Positions 4,976 through 7,379 of a DNA stretch of 7,379 nucleotides are shown here, piece by piece; position 1 is the first letter of the stretch; the number at the start of each line of letters is the position of its first letter. The notes under the pieces are model-generated. The model made no database searches. It had not been told where the DNA came from and was given only the letters and a program-made list of their open reading frames with translations. Position numbers and translations under genes: made by a program. This DNA is from CAYZXK01 sp964482395 (GTDB lineage: Bacteria > Planctomycetota > Phycisphaerae > UBA1845 > Fen-1342): NCBI GenBank assembly GCA_964482395.1, contig CAYZXK010000215.1, positions 1 to 7,379 of the forward strand, read 5' to 3'.

Positions 4976-6976
4976 CTACGGGCACGGAGGTGGCGAGCAA
5001 TTGCCGGAGGTCATGCACTGGACGAACAGGTTGATATCACTGAAGCCGACCACCCCGTCCGAGTTCATGTCTGCGTTGTACCAGTGGCAATCCGGGTAGC
5101 GGTCATAATACCCATCCTCGCCACTGGTCAGCGCCAGAACGAACGCGTTGATGTCAGCAAAGCCTACCGCGTTGTCGCAGTTCAGGTCGGCCCGGCCGGC
5201 GCCGTAACCGGTGTTGACGATCACCTGGGCGGCATCGCTGGTCACTGTACCGCAGAGATTGGTTACCTGCACATCAAAGCAGCCGGCCTGAGAAGCCTCG
5301 ATAGCGAGGATAACCAGCGTTGGACTCGTGGCTCCGTAGATATTCCCGACGTTCTGGAGCGGGACGCCGTTGCGGCGCCAGCGATACTCGATCGGTTCCT
5401 GACCGGTAGCGCTGACTTGCAAGGTCACGTTGGCGTACTCCGTTACAGTCTTGTCGTCGGGCTGATCGGTGATGGTGACCGGGGTATACACGCCCACGGT
5501 CGCGAAATTGGAGGCCGCGACGCACCCGTCCGCCAAGTTGGTGACCTTGCAGTTGTAATACGGGCTGACGTCGTTGGGGTCGAGGTTATAGATGGTCAGC
5601 GTGTTGGTGTGGGTTCCGCTGTACTTTCCATTGTCACTCAGATTGGTGGTGCCGATACGCCATTGATAGCCCGGCTGCGGAATATCCACCTGTACGCTCA
5701 TGCTTACCGATCCGCCCAGGCAGCCGTTCTGATTCTGCGGATGCTGGAGGAACTGGGGTACCACGCAAGGCGGGTAGTCGTAGCCGATCGCGTCGAACAT
5801 GTTGATGTCGGCGGTGAAGAAGTAGTTGGGGTAGTAGGTCAGCCCCGAGCTGAAGGTCGGAGCCATGATGCCGATCCGAGGCGACTGCTCACGGAAGTGG
5901 CTGGCCTGCCAGGGGTTACCGTCGGACATCCGGTACTCGACGACGATGAGGTCGGAGTTGTGGTCGTCGTCGGGGCTGTTGTAGCTGACCAGTCGGGGTC
6001 GAACCTGAAACTCCTCGTAGGTGTCCGGGTTATAGTCGTAAGCACCGTCGGTGCGCTGGAAGCGGTATAGGTCCAGCGCGTCCATGTAGCTGCCGTAGTC
6101 GGTCGCCGACACGAAGCCCAGGGCGTGTCCAGTCTCGTGAATGCACACATCCACGAAGGACATGCCGTTCACGCCGTCCGCCGGGTTGTAGTCGAAGGTC
6201 ATCTGGGTGTTGAACTGCATGCTGGCCGCGTTTCCGCTGACGCTGCCGACGGTCGCCTTGTAGTTGGCTCGGGTCCAGTTGATATAGGATTGCTGGCTGA
6301 CGGTGTCGGAGCCGCCATTGAAGCGCACCGGGCAGGTGCTGCCGGTCGGCAACCAAACCTGGATCACGTCGTCTGAATCCATTCCGTTGATCAGGCCGTC
6401 CCGGGAATTGACGTAACTAACCCCGTTAACGAAGTTCGACGCCGTCTGGCCGATGATGTTCGGGTCGCCCAGGTTCGCGAAACTCACCGCGATGGTGACG
6501 GTGATCGGGTCGGCGAACTGGCTTTCGATGTAGGCCTCGGCCAGCGCCAACCCACCCAAAGCCCCCGGCGGGACACTGCCGTCCGCATTAAACACGATGT
6601 TGATGCCGCTGGTCCGCGGCCCGGAGTCGACCACGATTATCGGGCCTTCCCGCTGCGAGGCGTAATGCTTCTCGGTGTTGATCCGCAAGTCCTCGGCGGT
6701 CACGCCGGTGGGATCGGACCCGCACATCAGTTTCCAACGCTCCTCGGTCTCAACCAGGATTTGACTCCCGTCGGCATAGAGGGTACTGATCTCCGGCTCA
6801 CCAGGGACGACGTACACCGGCCAGATCGGCGTCTGAGGTAACGGCGTCCCCGAGTCCCAAATGGGACCCGCGCTCTGGGACCAGGCAGTTCCCACGGCCA
6901 GCAGGGCCATGATCGACAGGCCCGCCAGGCAGCCTAGCCTCATTTCACCCACGTTGCTGCGTTTCCAAGCGGTCAT
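4976..6976 (-). CDS. Secreted HExxH metalloprotease with two Ig-like domains and a dockerin-like C-terminus
   Basis: This 666-residue exported protein has a signal peptide (hydrophobic 14-31, cleavage near 33-36) and a catalytic region (about 55-402). That region contains HETGHALGF (H280, E281, H284), zinc ligands plus the catalytic Glu, then IMAP (370-373, possible Met-turn) and FTADINMFDAIGYDY (387-401). This layout matches the NF038122-like metalloproteases found in planctomycetes and PEP-CTERM bacteria. Two Ig-like domains follow: 404-497 and 500-588 (YRWRRNGVPL, CFDVQV). Two dockerin-type calcium loops end the protein (DLNCDNAVGFADIN from 597; DMNSDGVVGFSDIN from 636), then a Cys/Pro tail (NCSPPPCP). 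Such C-termini are common on exported planctomycete proteins; no cellulosome is implied. The ATG at 6976 has GGAG seven bases upstream (6987-6984) and immediately precedes the signal peptide, so a 68-codon upstream extension is rejected. The substrate is unknown. It has its own terminator. Confidence 0.9.
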   Translation of the reverse strand: MTAWKRSNVGEMRLGCLAGLSIMALLAVGTAWSQSAGPIWDSGTPLPQTPIWPVYVVPGEPEISTLYADGSQILVETEERWKLMCGSDPTGVTAEDLRINTEKHYASQREGPIIVVDSGPRTSGINIVFNADGSVPPGALGGLALAEAYIESQFADPITVTIAVSFANLGDPNIIGQTASNFVNGVSYVNSRDGLINGMDSDDVIQVWLPTGSTCPVRFNGGSDTVSQQSYINWTRANYKATVGSVSGNAASMQFNTQMTFDYNPADGVNGMSFVDVCIHETGHALGFVSATDYGSYMDALDLYRFQRTDGAYDYNPDTYEEFQVRPRLVSYNSPDDDHNSDLIVVEYRMSDGNPWQASHFREQSPRIGIMAPTFSSGLTYYPNYFFTADINMFDAIGYDYPPCVVPQFLQHPQNQNGCLGGSVSMSVQVDIPQPGYQWRIGTTNLSDNGKYSGTHTNTLTIYNLDPNDVSPYYNCKVTNLADGCVAASNFATVGVYTPVTITDQPDDKTVTEYANVTLQVSATGQEPIEYRWRRNGVPLQNVGNIYGATSPTLVILAIEASQAGCFDVQVTNLCGTVTSDAAQVIVNTGYGAGRADLNCDNAVGFADINAFVLALTSGEDGYYDRYPDCHWYNADMNSDGVVGFSDINLFVQCMTSGNCSPPPCP

Positions 6977-7009
6977 GTGATAGCTCCAAGGGTTGATTCG
7001 ACTCCCGCC

Positions 7010-7032
7010 CGCAGTGTTACGCACGCACTGCG
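7010..7032. repeat. Inverted repeat in the protease 5' leader
   Basis: CGCAGTG (7010-7016) and CACTGCG (7026-7032) form a perfect 7-bp inverted repeat with a 9-base centre, 34-56 bases ahead of the protease ATG. It could be an operator or a leader hairpin; it is too far from the GGAG site to hide it directly. Confidence 0.35.
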
Positions 7033-7191
7033 CATTCCCGGGGCAATTGCCCACATTTCGATGCCGCGCGGCGGGCCGGCTGCTAGGTACCCGGCAATGT
7101 TTACGTCCCCCGGCTCCCGGTCCACCGACGCGTGTGGCGCCCGACTTGCCTCCGGCGGCTAGCGGGCTCGCAGCCGTCATGCCGCAATTTC

Positions 7192-7220
7192 AGGTTATCC
7201 GGCACGTCGGTCGTCGTCAA
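7192..7220 (-). promoter_or_regulatory. Candidate promoter for the metalloprotease gene
   Basis: On the minus strand TTGACG (7220-7215) is followed after exactly 17 bases by TAACCT (7197-7192). The -35 is good (5 of 6) but the -10 is poor (3 of 6). It would leave a leader of about 210 bases containing the inverted repeat at 7010-7032. Confidence 0.3.
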
Positions 7221-7330
7221 GTTTTTTAGCATTGCAGCGTCCGATATCCTGTGTCCGGCTGGCGATCTCCCTGGTCGGTATCGGTCGGCAGCGATCCCGG
7301 ATTACTGTCGCTGGACCGGGGCGGTCGTCG

Positions 7331-7336
7331 TATAAT
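7331..7336 (+). promoter_or_regulatory. Candidate -10 box (TATAAT) for the gene beyond the right edge
   Basis: A perfect TATAAT in GC-rich DNA lies 38 bases before a GGAGG sequence, which suits a short leader. No clear -35 box is seen. Its context (GTATAATGCCG) resembles the box ahead of the kinase gene (GTATAATCCGC). Confidence 0.45.
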
Positions 7337-7374
7337 GCCGCTCCAGAGCTGGCAGAAGGGCCAAAGCCGTACAC

Positions 7375-7379
7375 GGAGG
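7375..7379 (+). promoter_or_regulatory. Ribosome binding site of a gene starting just outside the window
   Basis: GGAGG forms the last five bases, downstream of the TATAAT box. A plus-strand start codon is expected about 5-9 bases beyond the edge. The product cannot be known from this window. Confidence 0.45.

Larger units (their letters stand above)
6977..7379. other. Intergenic region between divergent transcription units
   Basis: About 400 bases lie between the protease start and the right edge. Short open frames here show no family features and no ribosome sites, so I call no gene. The stretch holds a leader inverted repeat (7010-7032), a minus-strand promoter candidate (7192-7220), a TATAAT box (7331-7336), a GGAGG at the end, and a TGGC-N7-TTGC element (7135-7149) resembling a sigma-54 promoter. 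Confidence 0.55.

Noticed and set aside
4889..6070. A 393-codon plus-strand open frame
   Set aside because: It lies wholly antisense to the terminator and metalloprotease gene, has a Val/Gly/Asp-rich repetitive translation, and shows no ribosome site or domain. It mirrors the codon use of the real gene.
6977..7180. N-terminal extension of the metalloprotease by 68 residues
   Set aside because: It would bury the signal peptide, reads as low-complexity Arg/Gly/Pro, and ignores the GGAG site directly ahead of the ATG at 6976.

Overview
This window looks like a chromosomal piece from a Planctomycetota bacterium, most likely of the Phycisphaerae type. The evidence is the high GC content, large mostly single-gene transcription units, and few strong ribosome sites. 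It also includes a secreted protein ending in the two-repeat dockerin-like domain (DLNCDxAVGFxDIN) typical of that phylum, and an orphan sensor kinase with a heme-binding sensor domain. The lineage is inferred from family style, not from a marker gene.

Layout. Positions 1-308 (minus) hold the N-terminal 102 codons of a lipoprotein that runs off the left edge. A divergent intergenic region of 164 bp follows, with a TATAAT box at 435-440. Positions 473-2083 (plus) encode a membrane histidine kinase with a periplasmic c-type heme (CxxCH) sensor domain, HAMP, HisKA and HATPase_c. Positions 2084-2498 are G-rich and hold no gene I can defend, only a weak 47-codon ORF with a good ribosome site. Positions 2499-4235 (plus) encode a multi-pass GT-C glycosyltransferase of the family 39 type. 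Positions 4199-4768 (minus) encode an Rrf2-family regulator whose 3' end overlaps the glycosyltransferase by 37 bp. Positions 4903-4938 form a very good rho-independent terminator on the minus strand. It closes the next gene, 4976-6976 (minus), a secreted HExxH metalloprotease with two Ig-like domains and a dockerin-like C-terminus. Positions 6977-7379 are non-coding, with candidate promoters on both strands. The window ends on a GGAGG ribosome site just before a plus-strand gene that lies outside.

The genes do not form one operon: strands alternate, and the protease has its own terminator. Two potential redox or gas sensors (the heme kinase and the Fe-S type Rrf2 regulator) lie within 3 kb of each other. 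No response regulator, cytochrome or Fe-S biogenesis gene is visible next to them, so their targets are unknown. The two export-related products at the edges (lipoprotein, dockerin-type protease) and the membrane glycosyltransferase point to cell-envelope functions. I see no mobile element, CRISPR array, tRNA or rRNA. The most interesting points are non-canonical metal ligands in three different proteins (kinase heme, Rrf2 cluster, protease zinc).
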